The notes below the pieces were generated by a model. That model searched no databases and was not told the DNA's origin. It was given only the letters and a program-made list of their open reading frames with translations. Below, piece by piece: positions 28,325-36,920 of a stretch of DNA of 64,000 bases. The position numbers were made by a program, and so were the translations under genes. Origin of the DNA: Chlorogloeopsis fritschii PCC 6912 (lineage in GTDB: Bacteria; Cyanobacteriota; Cyanobacteriia; Cyanobacteriales; Nostocaceae); assembly GCF_000317285.1 (NCBI RefSeq), contig NZ_AJLN01000074.1:1-64000 (forward strand), read 5' to 3'. Numbering within the stretch: position 1 is the first letter of the stretch; every line of letters starts with the position of its first letter.

Positions 28325-28513
28325 ATTTTAATTTCATTGGGTGTAGCGATGCGATCGCTTATTCAACACTCCAACTCAGCTACTTTTGCTCTACTCTTTT
28401 CTATTTTTGAGAACAAGCCTCTACCAAAATAGGTATTTTCTGCAAGAGGTCTAATCGTATTTCTCAGATTGAATAAATTTTCAGACTGCAGTAGCCAATT
28501 CCACTGGCTTTGG

Positions 28514-28548
28514 GGATAAGTTTTCCAGTATCCACTTTCAACTTATCC
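28514..28548 (-). terminator. Hairpin downstream of cyAbrB gene
   Basis: Arms GGATAAGTT and AACTTATCC (9 bp, perfect) around a 17-base loop, starting 17 bp beyond the stop of the AbrB-type gene. No T-run follows on the minus strand, so termination is uncertain. Confidence 0.4.
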
Positions 28549-28564
28549 TGATCATCAGAAAAAT

Positions 28565-29008
28565 TTACTCATCTTCTTCGATGTCTTCCTCATCTTCTTC
28601 GATGTCTAAGTCTTCCTGAGTTCCCTTTTTATCGGTGTCAACTTGAATTAAGTGAATATGTTTGTATCCCAGCTTAATTTCAAATTCATCACCGGGCTGT
28701 AAACCCATTGCTTTGGTGTAAGTTGCACCAATTACAATCTGACCATTTTGATGAACACTAACCCGATAGGTAGGTTCGCGCCCGCGGCCATCTTTGGGTG
28801 CTTCTGGGCTTAAGGGAATTCCTCTCGCCGATAACAAAGCATCATAAAAATCGGTTAAATTGACACGAACCTGATTGTTTTTTGTAACTGTATAATAGCC
28901 ACACTGTTTTGCTCTTTCTCTTCGTGGTAAATTGGAAAGCTCTTTGACTTTAGCAAGCAGTGCTTTGCCGGTTAATGGTGCGGTTGCAGTTTCAGTCATT
29001 ACGCTCAA
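28565..29008 (-). CDS. Cyanobacterial AbrB-family transcriptional regulator (cyAbrB)
   Basis: A 147-residue DNA-binding protein. It has the cyanobacterial N-terminal block GKALLAKVKELSNLPRRERA and CGYYTVTKNNQVRVNL, then a C-terminal AbrB/SpoVT-like swapped-hairpin domain (TYRVSVHQNGQIVIGATYTK, GLQPGDEFEIKL). The last 18 residues are almost all Glu and Asp. cyAbrB proteins (CalA, CalB, Sll0359, Sll0822) control carbon/nitrogen balance, hydrogenase and heterocyst genes. I cannot assign this one confidently to cyAbrB1 or cyAbrB2. A very long, gene-free region lies upstream. Confidence 0.92.
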   Translation of the reverse strand: MSVMTETATAPLTGKALLAKVKELSNLPRRERAKQCGYYTVTKNNQVRVNLTDFYDALLSARGIPLSPEAPKDGRGREPTYRVSVHQNGQIVIGATYTKAMGLQPGDEFEIKLGYKHIHLIQVDTDKKGTQEDLDIEEDEEDIEEDE

Positions 29009-30209
29009 AATATCCTTAATCTCTCCAAACTATTCAAAGATGACGTCTCTTGCCAATATTTGGCTGTTCGAGATTTGTACAATGGTAATGTTAACCCTTA
29101 TAAAGGGTAAATTCCCGTTTATCACAGACCATCAACCTCTTTTATGGTTGCCCATTATTTATAAGAGATTGTGGTTGCACAGGCATTAAATTTGCTGATT
29201 TTACGGCACTTTTAACCATCATTTGCCATTGAAAACGAAATACTTTTCTTTTTTGGCATTACTGTGACGGTGTAATTTTAAGCCAACTTTACAAAGGAGC
29301 TAAGTCCCACTACTACTATTTAGCCGTAGAACCAGAAATAGCAGGCTTGTGACTTTTGGTGCTTGCCTTTATTGCCCTTGAATCACAAGGTTTTCCATAT
29401 GCACACTCTCAGCTTATAACAGCATAGTATTTGCATAAGGTTGACAGATATACACCTTTTTTATCCTGCTAATTGAGACAACTTTTTTTGCGTCTCTAGA
29501 CTACGAAGAAACAAAGCTGCATTAGCCGCTCTGATACGGCTATTTGTACTGGTTTTGTTACCTCGTAATTATTATATTAAATACTAACATGCAATAATAA
29601 TAGCAAAATTATTGTTTAAGTTTGAATTAATTTTACTGCTATACTTTAATATCTTAATAACTGGCCTTAGGAAGACAAAAAGCGGTGAGGATTTTCCTCC
29701 CGCTTTATTACCGTTGTAAGTATTGTGGCTTAGATTTTATAAAAATTCATGTAAATTAGACGAGCAGTTTTGGCAATCTGAGTTACATTATCAAGCTTGT
29801 TGATTGAGAAGAGGCAAAAAAACTATCGTAGTATTCTGCCCTTTATTCATTAGCCAAGATGTTGATCAAAAGCTTCAACAATTCTACATAACCAAAAAAT
29901 GGTACTTTGCAACCTATTAATACATTTTTCCTATAGCGGGTTTACTTTTGTTAGCATCAACATACAGTTATATCCTTAGGCAACTGGTGTGGATGTTGAC
30001 AAAACTGTCGTAAACCCCATTTAGAGGTTATACAACTAGATTTTTTATGCAGATCCTCAAACAAGAATCAGTAGCCCTGAAACGATCAGTATATTAACAG
30101 CTAGCTTGGAATTATGGGCGGCAACGGCATAGCTGATAGGGTGAGGAAGTAGCTTGTAGAAATAAATTTTGATCCAGATGTAGTGGTTTCAAGACATAGG
30201 TTTATGGTA
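29009..30209. other. Long gene-free region between cyAbrB and sdhB
   Basis: 1.2 kb without a credible coding frame. Features seen: a strong hairpin at 29679-29706 with arms AAAGCGG-T-GAGGA and TCCTC-CCGCTTT around TTT; an imperfect hairpin near 29348-29394 with arms CTTGTGA/TCACAAG; and a hairpin GAGAC/GTCTC around a T-rich loop near 29476-29497. TATACT at 29640-29645 could be a -10 box, but the match to a -35 is poor. Long 5' leaders or small RNAs are possible. No tRNA is found. Confidence 0.45.
29679..29706. ncRNA. Candidate small RNA hairpin or leader structure
   Basis: A 12 bp stem with a single T bulge and a 3-base loop, the strongest structure in the 1.2 kb gap. TATACT lies 34 bp upstream. 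No long T-run follows, so it need not be a terminator. I do not recognise a named RNA family. Confidence 0.25.
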
Positions 30210-31220
30210 ATGGAAGTACTTTTTAAGGTTATTCGACAACAAAAAAATTCTTCTCCTGTCGTACAAACTTACCTTTTACAGGTGGAACCGGGCAATACAA
30301 TCTTAGATTGCCTGAATCGGATTAAATGGGAACAAGATGGAACTTTAGCGTTTCGTAAAAATTGCCGTAATACGATTTGTGGTAGCTGTGCCATGCGAAT
30401 CAACGGGCGTTCAGCTTTAGCTTGTAAGGAAAATGTTGGCAGTGAAATTGCCAGATTACAACAGCTAGCACTACTAAAAAATAGCGCAAATAACATTCCA
30501 GAAATCACAATTGCTCCACTTGGCAATATGCCTGTGATTAAAGATTTAGTAGTGGATATGAGCAATTTTTGGAACAATCTAGAGGCGATCGCTCCTTATG
30601 TGAGTAGTGCTGCTAGGCAAGTACCAGAAAGAGAATTTTTACAAACACCACAACAGCGATCGCGTCTGGATCAAACCGGTAATTGTATTATGTGTGGAGC
30701 TTGCTTTTCTGAGTGTAATGCCTTTGAAGTCAATCCTGATTTTGTTGGCCCCCATGCTTTAGCCAAAGCTTACCGGATGGTGGAAGACTCCCGCGATAGC
30801 GAAACAGAAACTCGTTTAGAAAAATACAACGAAGGAACAAAAGGAGTTTGGGGTTGTACCCGTTGCTTATACTGCAACTCCGTTTGTCCAATGGATGTAG
30901 CTCCACTCGATCAAATCACCAAAATTAAACAAGAAATTCTTGATCGCAAACAAAAAAGCGACAGCCGTTCCATTCGCCATCGCAAAGTCTTAATCGAGCT
31001 AGTCAAAGAAGGTGGCTGGATTGATGAGAGGCAATTTGGTTTACAAGTGGTTGGTAACTACTTTAAAGATTTAAGAGGATTGCTTGGTATTGTACCCCTT
31101 GGTTTGCGAATGGTTGCTAGGGGCAAATTTCCTCTATCATTTGAACCTTCAGAAGGTGCAGGACAAGTGCGATCGCTAATCGAAGCAGTGCAGAAAGAGG
31201 AAGTAGGGATTAGGGATTAG
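30210..31220 (+). CDS. sdhB: Succinate dehydrogenase/fumarate reductase iron-sulfur subunit
   Basis: A 336-residue electron-transfer subunit passing electrons from succinate to the quinone pool. The N-terminal [2Fe-2S] domain has CRNTICGSCAMRING and a following CKENVG. The C-terminal ferredoxin domain has CIMCGACFSEC and CTRCLYCNSVCP for the 3Fe/4Fe clusters. About 80 residues after the last cluster form the longer cyanobacterial-type tail. The ATG at 30210 is preferred over one at 30183. The last residues (VGIRD) and stop are encoded by GTAGGGATTAGGGATTAG, a dispersed repeat. Confidence 0.93.
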   Translation: MEVLFKVIRQQKNSSPVVQTYLLQVEPGNTILDCLNRIKWEQDGTLAFRKNCRNTICGSCAMRINGRSALACKENVGSEIARLQQLALLKNSANNIPEITIAPLGNMPVIKDLVVDMSNFWNNLEAIAPYVSSAARQVPEREFLQTPQQRSRLDQTGNCIMCGACFSECNAFEVNPDFVGPHALAKAYRMVEDSRDSETETRLEKYNEGTKGVWGCTRCLYCNSVCPMDVAPLDQITKIKQEILDRKQKSDSRSIRHRKVLIELVKEGGWIDERQFGLQVVGNYFKDLRGLLGIVPLGLRMVARGKFPLSFEPSEGAGQVRSLIEAVQKEEVGIRD

Positions 31221-31300
31221 GGACTAGGGACTAGGGGATAGGAAATCTTTAATTTCTAGCCTCTAGCCTCTAGCCTCTAGCCTCTACCTCTAGCCCCTAT
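31205..31300. repeat. Dispersed inverted repeat overlapping the sdhB end
   Basis: Units of TAGGGATTAGGGACTAGGG lead into GGAAATCTTTAATTTC and then five tandem CTAGCCT units. Same family as 17141 and 22044. It starts inside sdhB and ends next to the TolB-like gene, between convergent genes. Confidence 0.75.
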
Positions 31301-31301
31301 C

Positions 31302-31829
31302 TCACCGCGGATCTTGAGGTATGTTCAATGGCTGCCCTGAACTGTTATAGACTAAAATATCCCATTGCCCATTGTTACTGTACTCAAAAGCAATTCTGCT
31401 GCCATCAGCGCTGATGGTGGGATTGCGAACTTCTGCTTGTAGGTTGGCAGTTAAATTGCGTGATTGCCTTGTTTCTCGGTCGTACAAGAAAATAGCTGTT
31501 CTTCCTTGACGAGAAGCAGCAAAAACAATATAGCGACCATTATCTGAAATACTGGGATGAGAGGCGATCGCATCAAAGGAATTTAAGCCAGGTAAATCAA
31601 TTAAACTGCGAGTCACCATATCAAACATATAGACATCTTGGCTGCCTCGTCGATCGGAAGCAAAAACAATAAATCTTCCAGAAACTTGCGGCGTTAATTC
31701 TGAAGCAGTACTATTAAGACTTCTTCCTCCGGGATCAAAAGGGTAACTCAAAAGACGGGGATAGCCACCACAGCCATTTAATATAGTTGTTAGAGTAAGT
31801 ATAGGTAGAAAAATATAGGGTTTAGTCAT
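31302..31829 (-). CDS. TolB-like (PD40 repeat) lipoprotein, paralogue 1
   Basis: A 175-residue predicted lipoprotein: signal peptide with lipobox LNGC, lipidation at Cys20. Three WD40-like PD40 blades follow: GRFIVFASDRRGSQDVYMFD, GRYIVFAASRQGRTAIFLYD and GSRIAFEYSNNGQWDILVYN. Complete TolB propellers have six blades, so this is a half-size protein that might dimerise or pair with its neighbour. The start ATG lies inside a heptamer repeat (AATGACC units) and no Shine-Dalgarno is seen. A second paralogue lies upstream on the same strand. Confidence 0.82.
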   Translation of the reverse strand: MTKPYIFLPILTLTTILNGCGGYPRLLSYPFDPGGRSLNSTASELTPQVSGRFIVFASDRRGSQDVYMFDMVTRSLIDLPGLNSFDAIASHPSISDNGRYIVFAASRQGRTAIFLYDRETRQSRNLTANLQAEVRNPTISADGSRIAFEYSNNGQWDILVYNSSGQPLNIPQDPR

Positions 31830-32078
31830 TGGTCATTGGTCATTTGTTTAGTAGGGGAGGCAGCGCGCCCTTGGAGGTTCCCCGAAGGCGGAGCGTCTCC
31901 GGCTCCGCTCCGTTATAGCGACTGCCGTGCGGGTTTATATAATGATTTCATTATCTTAGAGAGATTACTGTTAAAACCCGCCCGTACAGTGGTTAGTAGT
32001 TAGTGGTTAGTAGTTCTCTCCTCATCTTCCCAGTCCCCCTGCTCCCCTGCTCCCCTTGCCCCCCTCTCCCCCTCCTCC
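31830..32078. repeat. Composite of small dispersed repeats
   Basis: From left: ATTGGTC heptamers (31829-31850); a GC-rich palindromic element near 31855-31935 (GGAGGTTCCCCGAAGGCGG); a segment at about 31928-32000 whose right end AAACCCGCCCGTACAGTGG matches the 90 bp element at 34731 and 40112; TTAGTGG repeats; and a CTCCCC-rich tail. No coding capacity. It separates the two TolB-like genes. Confidence 0.65.
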
Positions 32079-32639
32079 TCAAGGCGGTGGAGTTATAGTT
32101 GCACCATTAGGAATATCTAACTCAATATTGGGGCCTCGGTCTAGTACTTCAATATCCCACTGACCGCGGCTAGCGCTTTCAAAGACTACATAGCGCCCAT
32201 TGGGGCTGATATTAGGATTTCTAATCCAACCGCGGTAGATGGGAGTGAGGATTTGCGAATTTTGTGTAGCGCGATCGTAAAGCGCTACCACTGGTCTACC
32301 TTGGTCACTAGTAATATAAGCAATATAACGTCCGTTGTAGCTAAGGCTTGGACTTTCGGCAATTGTCTCAGGACGATTTAAACGGGGCGTACGCACAAAA
32401 GTTTGCTGCTGCAAATCGTAAAGCAGTATCTGGTGAGAACCATTTCGATTAGATACAAATGCCACAAAGCGCCCATTTCCACTCAAAGTCGGCTGTGCTT
32501 CAGTGTAGCGACTGTTAACAGAAGTGGGGCCAATAGGAATATTCTCGGAACTACAAGATATAAGCAAACTTGCCAATCCAAAAATGAGACTCCAATGAAT
32601 TTGTCTTTGGAGCCAAAATCTAGGTGTAATTTTTTTCAC
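32079..32639 (-). CDS. TolB-like (PD40 repeat) lipoprotein, paralogue 2
   Basis: A 186-residue predicted lipoprotein with a basic N-terminus, hydrophobic segment and lipobox LISC. It has three PD40 blades: GRFVAFVSNRNGSHQILLYD, GRYIAYITSDQGRPVVALYD and GRYVVFESASRGQWDIEVLD. The spacing and motif order match paralogue 1, so the pair arose by tandem duplication. The C-terminus ends ATITPPP, next to a C-rich repeat. It follows the ycf66 gene on the same strand. Like its neighbour it should reside in the periplasm; partner unknown. Confidence 0.82.
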   Translation of the reverse strand: MKKITPRFWLQRQIHWSLIFGLASLLISCSSENIPIGPTSVNSRYTEAQPTLSGNGRFVAFVSNRNGSHQILLYDLQQQTFVRTPRLNRPETIAESPSLSYNGRYIAYITSDQGRPVVALYDRATQNSQILTPIYRGWIRNPNISPNGRYVVFESASRGQWDIEVLDRGPNIELDIPNGATITPPP

Positions 32640-32685
32640 CTCACCTGTTTTCCGTTACCTTTTTGCAACCTCCACCTTAGTTTAT

Positions 32686-33606
32686 TTAAACATCATCAAA
32701 ATTTACCGAATTATCTGGCTCTTCTTCTGAACTTTTTACTGGTTTGTATTCTACATAGTCAGTAGGTATGACATCGTCATCAACTCGCTCTGGTCGAGAT
32801 TCTGGACTGCTCGATGGACGACGTCTTCTCGGTGGTCTTGATGTAGTATCAGCTACATCATCACTGCGACTTTCTGGACGGAAAGAACCGTTGTTACTAC
32901 GCCGAGGAGGTTTTCTTTCTTCGCTCGTTGGGCTATCCCAATCATCAACTTTTCTGCTGGAAGTACCCCAATCATCTTCAACTCTCTCAGGAGTGCGCTT
33001 TGTAGGACGCGTAGTACCACGTCTGCGCTGTCTATCTGTCAATTCTGGTCTTTCACTTACATTGCGGCGCTCTGGGCGACGGGGAGATTCTTCTTCATAT
33101 AAATCTTCGCGAGAAGAACGGTTTTCTCTGCTACCTGGAATGCGCGGACGGGGCCGTTCCTCCTCATATTCGTCATCATAAGGTAGTGGATCGTATTCAT
33201 AGTCCACCTGAGCCTTATAGGGAGATCTTTTTTCATATTTATAGCGATTGCTAACCTCTCGCTCATCGTCCACAATTGGTGTATTGCGCTTGGCTTGCTG
33301 AGTCGCAATTCCCCGCAGGCGAATACTTTCGACAGCAAAAAATACTGTTGAGCCAACTAAAAGCAACTGACCAAATTGTAGAATTGGGTCTAGACGCCAG
33401 CCTTGGAAAATAAGAATAAAGCCGCATAGCAAGCCGACAGCAGCAAAAAATATATCCTGATCTCGTGATAGTTCTGGACGTACAGTGCGGAGAAAATAAA
33501 GTGCTGCTCCAGCCACAGCTAGGAAAATTCCTAAAATACTGGCTGAGTTCGCTCCAAAATTTACTTGAGCCAGAACACTCGCTGAGTTCAGCCAAAAAGT
33601 TATCAT
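32686..33606 (-). CDS. ycf66: Ycf66 family protein
   Basis: A 306-residue protein. The first 105 residues carry three hydrophobic spans and the conserved Ycf66 block NSASILGIFLAVAGAALYFL, RPELSRDQDIFFAAVGLLCG and ILIFQGWRLDPILQFGQLLL. The remaining 200 residues are a charged Arg/Ser/Asp/Glu-rich tail predicted to be disordered. Ycf66 is conserved in cyanobacteria and some plastids; its role, probably linked to photosynthetic membranes, is not defined. psbX lies 294 bp upstream on the same strand. An overlapping serine-rich frame on the plus strand is a shadow of the tail. Confidence 0.9.
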   Translation of the reverse strand: MITFWLNSASVLAQVNFGANSASILGIFLAVAGAALYFLRTVRPELSRDQDIFFAAVGLLCGFILIFQGWRLDPILQFGQLLLVGSTVFFAVESIRLRGIATQQAKRNTPIVDDEREVSNRYKYEKRSPYKAQVDYEYDPLPYDDEYEEERPRPRIPGSRENRSSREDLYEEESPRRPERRNVSERPELTDRQRRRGTTRPTKRTPERVEDDWGTSSRKVDDWDSPTSEERKPPRRSNNGSFRPESRSDDVADTTSRPPRRRRPSSSPESRPERVDDDVIPTDYVEYKPVKSSEEEPDNSVNFDDV

Positions 33607-33683
33607 TGTTCTTTTCCCAATATCAAATCTATTGTTATCCGGTCAGAATTTAAATCTCTACTCTAACAAGACATAAATATATT

Positions 33684-33757
33684 GTAGAGACGCGAAACTC
33701 ATAGTAGCGCCGTAGCAGAGTTTGTATCCGCCCGTGCGACTGCGATCGCGTCTCTAC
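33684..33757. repeat. GTAGAGACGCGA inverted-repeat element
   Basis: Perfect 12 bp terminal arms GTAGAGACGCGA and TCGCGTCTCTAC enclose a 50 bp GC-rich centre. It sits between psbX and ycf66. A partial relative (TATAGACGCGAAATTACGTC) lies at 47102. It looks like a non-autonomous miniature element or a strong hairpin that could end psbX mRNA. Confidence 0.7.
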
Positions 33758-33900
33758 ATTATCACCCAAAGTTAAAAAGCCATTATCTGCCAGTTTGGTT
33801 TGATTTACCTTCAGCACAGATAAATTGCAAAATGTCAGCAATTAAGCAATTGACTGACTCACAAGTAGTTTTGAGAGTCAAATTGACTCCCACTAGATAA

Positions 33901-34020
33901 TTAAGAACGCTGAATTTTATCTCTTTGGCTAATCAAAATCAATCCCACAGTAGCAGGGATAACGACAATTACAGTACCCCAAACAAGGCTCCAAAGAAAA
34001 TTTGCTAAAGAAGGCGTCAT
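33901..34020 (-). CDS. psbX: Photosystem II protein PsbX
   Basis: A 39-residue single-span photosystem II subunit found by translating the minus strand. It starts MTPSLANFLWSLVWG, continues through the hydrophobic TVIVVIPATVGLILI and ends SQRDKIQRS. Length, order and composition match cyanobacterial PsbX almost throughout. PsbX sits at the edge of the photosystem II core near cytochrome b559 and influences QB-site quinone exchange. The gene is upstream of ycf66 on the same strand. Confidence 0.94.
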   Translation of the reverse strand: MTPSLANFLWSLVWGTVIVVIPATVGLILISQRDKIQRS

Positions 34021-34401
34021 AGTTTTCAACCTTTTTTTACAGTCTTCATCTTAATTTTAATGGTCTATCACACCGTTCGAGCACAACCATACGCATCTGT
34101 ACTAGTTGTTGACTCATGATGATGTGTTAGAGTCAAACCGCAATTCTGCTATTAGCATTGAACTGATTTTACTACGGGGAATTGATTCTCCAATGAGCTT
34201 TTGGTCTCCAATTTGTGGTCACTAAACTTACTTGCTACCTTGACTCATCATATAATTGACAGCCCTTGCACCTAAGTTCTTTCATCTTTACGAGCAGGGG
34301 ACAACATTTAGTTAAAATAGTATTGGAATAGCTTTACAAAGCTTAAAGATTTTCGGCTTTCCCCCTGGTTTTTCTTCACAAAGAGTGAGAAGCAACAGAC
34401 A
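34021..34401. other. Divergent psbX-ycf19 promoter region
   Basis: This 381 bp region is AT-rich and holds the promoters of psbX and the YggT gene. I see no coding frame or dispersed-repeat copy in it, which is unusual for an intergenic gap of this size here. Confidence 0.4.
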
Positions 34402-34695
34402 ATGACTGGCGTTAACCTTACTGCTTGGATTCTCGGTCTCAGCTTGGGACTGATGACACTTTTGTTTATTTTCCGCATAGTTCTAACTTGGTATCCCCAA
34501 GCCGATTTAAATCGTTTTCCTTTGAATTTAGTCGCTTGGCCAACAGAACCATTTTTAGTACCAATGCGAAAGTTGATACCACCTCTAGGGGGAGTAGACA
34601 TTACACCCATTATTTGGGTTGGCATCTTCAGTTTAGTGAGAGAAATTCTCCTTGGGCAGCAAGGGCTATTGACTATGATGTCTAGGGTAAATTAG
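34402..34695 (+). CDS. ycf19: YggT family membrane protein (Ycf19)
   Basis: A 97-residue membrane protein with two hydrophobic spans (LTAWILGLSLGLMTLLFIFR and ITPIIWVGIFSLVREILL) and the family motif RIVLTWYPQADLNRFP, then PTEPFLVPMRKLIPPLGGVD. YggT/Ycf19/CCB3-like proteins take part in membrane assembly of cytochrome b6 heme or thylakoid structure in relatives. Size is normal for the cyanobacterial form. It is convergent with accC, with dispersed repeats between them. Confidence 0.92.
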   Translation: MTGVNLTAWILGLSLGLMTLLFIFRIVLTWYPQADLNRFPLNLVAWPTEPFLVPMRKLIPPLGGVDITPIIWVGIFSLVREILLGQQGLLTMMSRVN

Positions 34696-34730
34696 GGATG
34701 GGTTAGTGGTTAGTCAATAGTCATTGGTCA

Positions 34731-34820
34731 TTAGTCATTAGTAGGGGCGAGTTTTGTTGATTATATGAACCGTTAAAAATGACAATTTATCTTTTAAACC
34801 CACCCGTACAGTCGTTAGTA
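34731..34820. repeat. 90 bp dispersed element, copy A
   Basis: The element runs from TTAGTCATTAGTAGGGGCGA to CACCCGTACAGTCGTTAGTA. Its reverse complement matches 40112-40200 almost base for base, including the core GATTATATGAACCGTTAAAA. The ends form inverted repeats (TAGGGGCGAGTTTT and AAACCCACCCGTA), so it is MITE-like. Confidence 0.8.
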
Positions 34821-34880
34821 GTTCTCCCCATCCCCTCTGCCGCTGAAGCTCCTCTGCCCCCTTATCCCCTTCAAGTGCCC

Positions 34881-36224
34881 CTAGCCTTGAAGTTCCTGTA
34901 CGAAATTAGTGTAGATATTACCCTGTAAAAATTGTGGGTTTTCCATAATTTTTTGATGGAATCCAATAGTGGTAGGTAGCCCTGTAATTGCACATTCCCG
35001 CAGTGCTCGTTTCATACGGGTAATAGCTGCAGAACGGTCTGGTGCCCAAACAATTAGCTTACCAATGAGAGAGTCATAATATGGAGGAATTTGATAATCA
35101 GTATAGACGTGGGAGTCAATTCTCACTCCAGGGCCTCCAGGCGGCAGATAACCACTGATCCTACCCGGAGAAGGGCGAAAGTCATGGTCGGGATCTTCGG
35201 CGTTGATCCGGCATTCGATCGCATGACCCCTTAAGATTACTTGATCTTGAGTCAACTTTAGTCTTTCTCCTTGAGCAACGCGGATTTGCTCAACAACCAA
35301 GTCTACTCCAGTAATCATTTCGGTTACCGGATGCTCAACTTGAATCCGCGTATTCATTTCCATAAAGTAAAAATTTCCAGATTTATCTAAGAGAAACTCA
35401 ATTGTTCCTGCTCCCGTGTAGTTGATAAACTGGGTTGCTTTGACTGCTGCTTGTCCCATCTTTTCTCGCAAGTCTGAGTCAAGAGCAGGGCTGGGTGCTT
35501 CTTCTAACAGCTTTTGGTTGCGGCGCTGAATCGAGCAATCTCGCTCGCCCAAGTGGATAACGTTACCATAGTTATCCGCTAAAACTTGAAATTCTATGTG
35601 GCGGGGACGTTCGATAAATTTTTCTAAATATACCCCAGAATTACCAAATGCTGCTCCTGCTTCGCCCTGGGCTGCTTGAAAGCATTTCACAAATTCGTTT
35701 TCCGATCGCACCAAGCGCATACCCTTGCCGCCACCACCGGCTGTAGCTTTAATCATGACGGGGTAACCAATTTTTCTGGCGATCGCTAATCCTTCTTTTT
35801 CTGACTCTATCAAACCTTCACTACCCGGTACGGTTGGCACTCCTGCCTTTTGCATTGTTTCTTTAGCTGTAGATTTATCACCCATTAACCGGATTGCTTC
35901 CGGAGACGGGCCGATAAAAGCAATGTGATGATCTGCACAAATTTCTGCAAATCGGGCATTTTCTGCCAAAAAACCATAACCGGGATGGATAGCACTGGCA
36001 TTACGAGTTAAGGCGGCAGCAATAATATTGGGAATATTCAAATAACTTTTACTACTGGCAGGATCGCCAATGCAAACCGCTTCATCAGCAAGTTGGACAT
36101 GGAGCGCATTACGGTCAACGGTGGAGTGTACCGCGACAGTCGCAATTCCCATTTCTTCACAAGCCCGGAGAATGCGAAGCGCGATTTCTCCCCGATTAGC
36201 AATTAATATCTTGTCAAACTTCAT
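34881..36224 (-). CDS. accC: Acetyl-CoA carboxylase, biotin carboxylase subunit
   Basis: A 447-residue ATP-grasp enzyme that carboxylates biotin on AccB in the first committed step of fatty-acid synthesis. It begins [20 protein letters not shown]; the ATP-binding glycine loop is [14 protein letters not shown]; catalytic motifs include [35 protein letters not shown] and [11 protein letters not shown]. Length is typical. The stop TAG lies in a GGCTAGGGG repeat unit. No accB is adjacent. Confidence 0.97.
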   Translation of the reverse strand: MKFDKILIANRGEIALRILRACEEMGIATVAVHSTVDRNALHVQLADEAVCIGDPASSKSYLNIPNIIAAALTRNASAIHPGYGFLAENARFAEICADHHIAFIGPSPEAIRLMGDKSTAKETMQKAGVPTVPGSEGLIESEKEGLAIARKIGYPVMIKATAGGGGKGMRLVRSENEFVKCFQAAQGEAGAAFGNSGVYLEKFIERPRHIEFQVLADNYGNVIHLGERDCSIQRRNQKLLEEAPSPALDSDLREKMGQAAVKATQFINYTGAGTIEFLLDKSGNFYFMEMNTRIQVEHPVTEMITGVDLVVEQIRVAQGERLKLTQDQVILRGHAIECRINAEDPDHDFRPSPGRISGYLPPGGPGVRIDSHVYTDYQIPPYYDSLIGKLIVWAPDRSAAITRMKRALRECAITGLPTTIGFHQKIMENPQFLQGNIYTNFVQELQG

Positions 36225-36720
36225 CTTCTAGCTTTCGATATCAGTTTAGTAAATTGACAATTTCTCCCGGCAATTTTGAAACAACGCTTTCGCCTGATTT
36301 CACATTATGACAGGAGATGACCAAGTCCAATCCATTGGCTTCACTGCTTTTACGGGTTTTACCAGACTACCAACACATTATGCTGGTCTTTCCCGCTCCA
36401 GAATGATTAAGGCGCACCGTGCATCAACAGTGTACCTAACTTCTGTGTTGCATCTACCGAGTTGTGGCTGTACCCCTTTTTAATATCACTTCGATGCTAT
36501 TTTGCTGTCAGTAAGCGGCTTGTATCCAATTATTCGGGCAGCTTTTATCACTGTTCCTTCGCTCAGAGTTGTCTGTGTTTTCCCAAACCTGTTTCCTACC
36601 TCAAGGGCGATCATCATGTCAAAGATTTTGTGCATATGGATCGTTGATTTTTTGAAATACCTAAGTATGACTCCACTATAAATATTTTTTTGTGCTATAT
36701 TTGATATTCAGCAAAACCTT
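36225..36720. other. Gene-free region between accC and tRNA-Leu
   Basis: Almost 500 bp. Short frames on both strands (for example 36462-36647) lack family features. The segment 36300-36640 has fairly even base composition and may be the eroded remains of a gene, but I cannot identify it. The 3' end holds the promoter of the tRNA. Confidence 0.35.
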
Positions 36721-36801
36721 GCGGATGTGGCGGAATTGGTATACGCGCACGTTTGAGGGGCGTGTGGCTTTGCCTTGCGAGTTCGAGTCTCGCCATCCGC
36801 A
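36721..36801 (+). tRNA. tRNA-Leu (anticodon GAG)
   Basis: A cloverleaf can be drawn by hand: acceptor stem GCGGATG/CATCCGC, D stem GCG/CGC, anticodon stem CACGT/GCGTG with loop TTGAGGG (anticodon GAG), a long variable arm with stem GGC/GCC typical of class II tRNAs, and T stem GCGAG/CTCGC with loop TTCGAGT. Discriminator base A; no CCA is encoded. Confidence 0.95.
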
Positions 36802-36920
36802 TTTTGAAATTCACAGTCAAGAGTCAGATTTTTCCTTATTTCCCTGTATATCCCTATTTCTTGTTGGGTGCGTGGGTTTTTTATGCTTTGATAGAAATAA
36901 GTGAAGATTTGTAAAGGACA

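Noticed and set aside
32768-33181. 137-codon Ser/Arg-rich frame opposite ycf66
   Set aside because: It mirrors the low-complexity charged tail of Ycf66 on the other strand, a typical antisense shadow.
36462-36647. 61-codon frame before tRNA-Leu
   Set aside because: Cysteine- and phenylalanine-rich without any recognisable domain. Considered a transposase remnant but no motif supports this.
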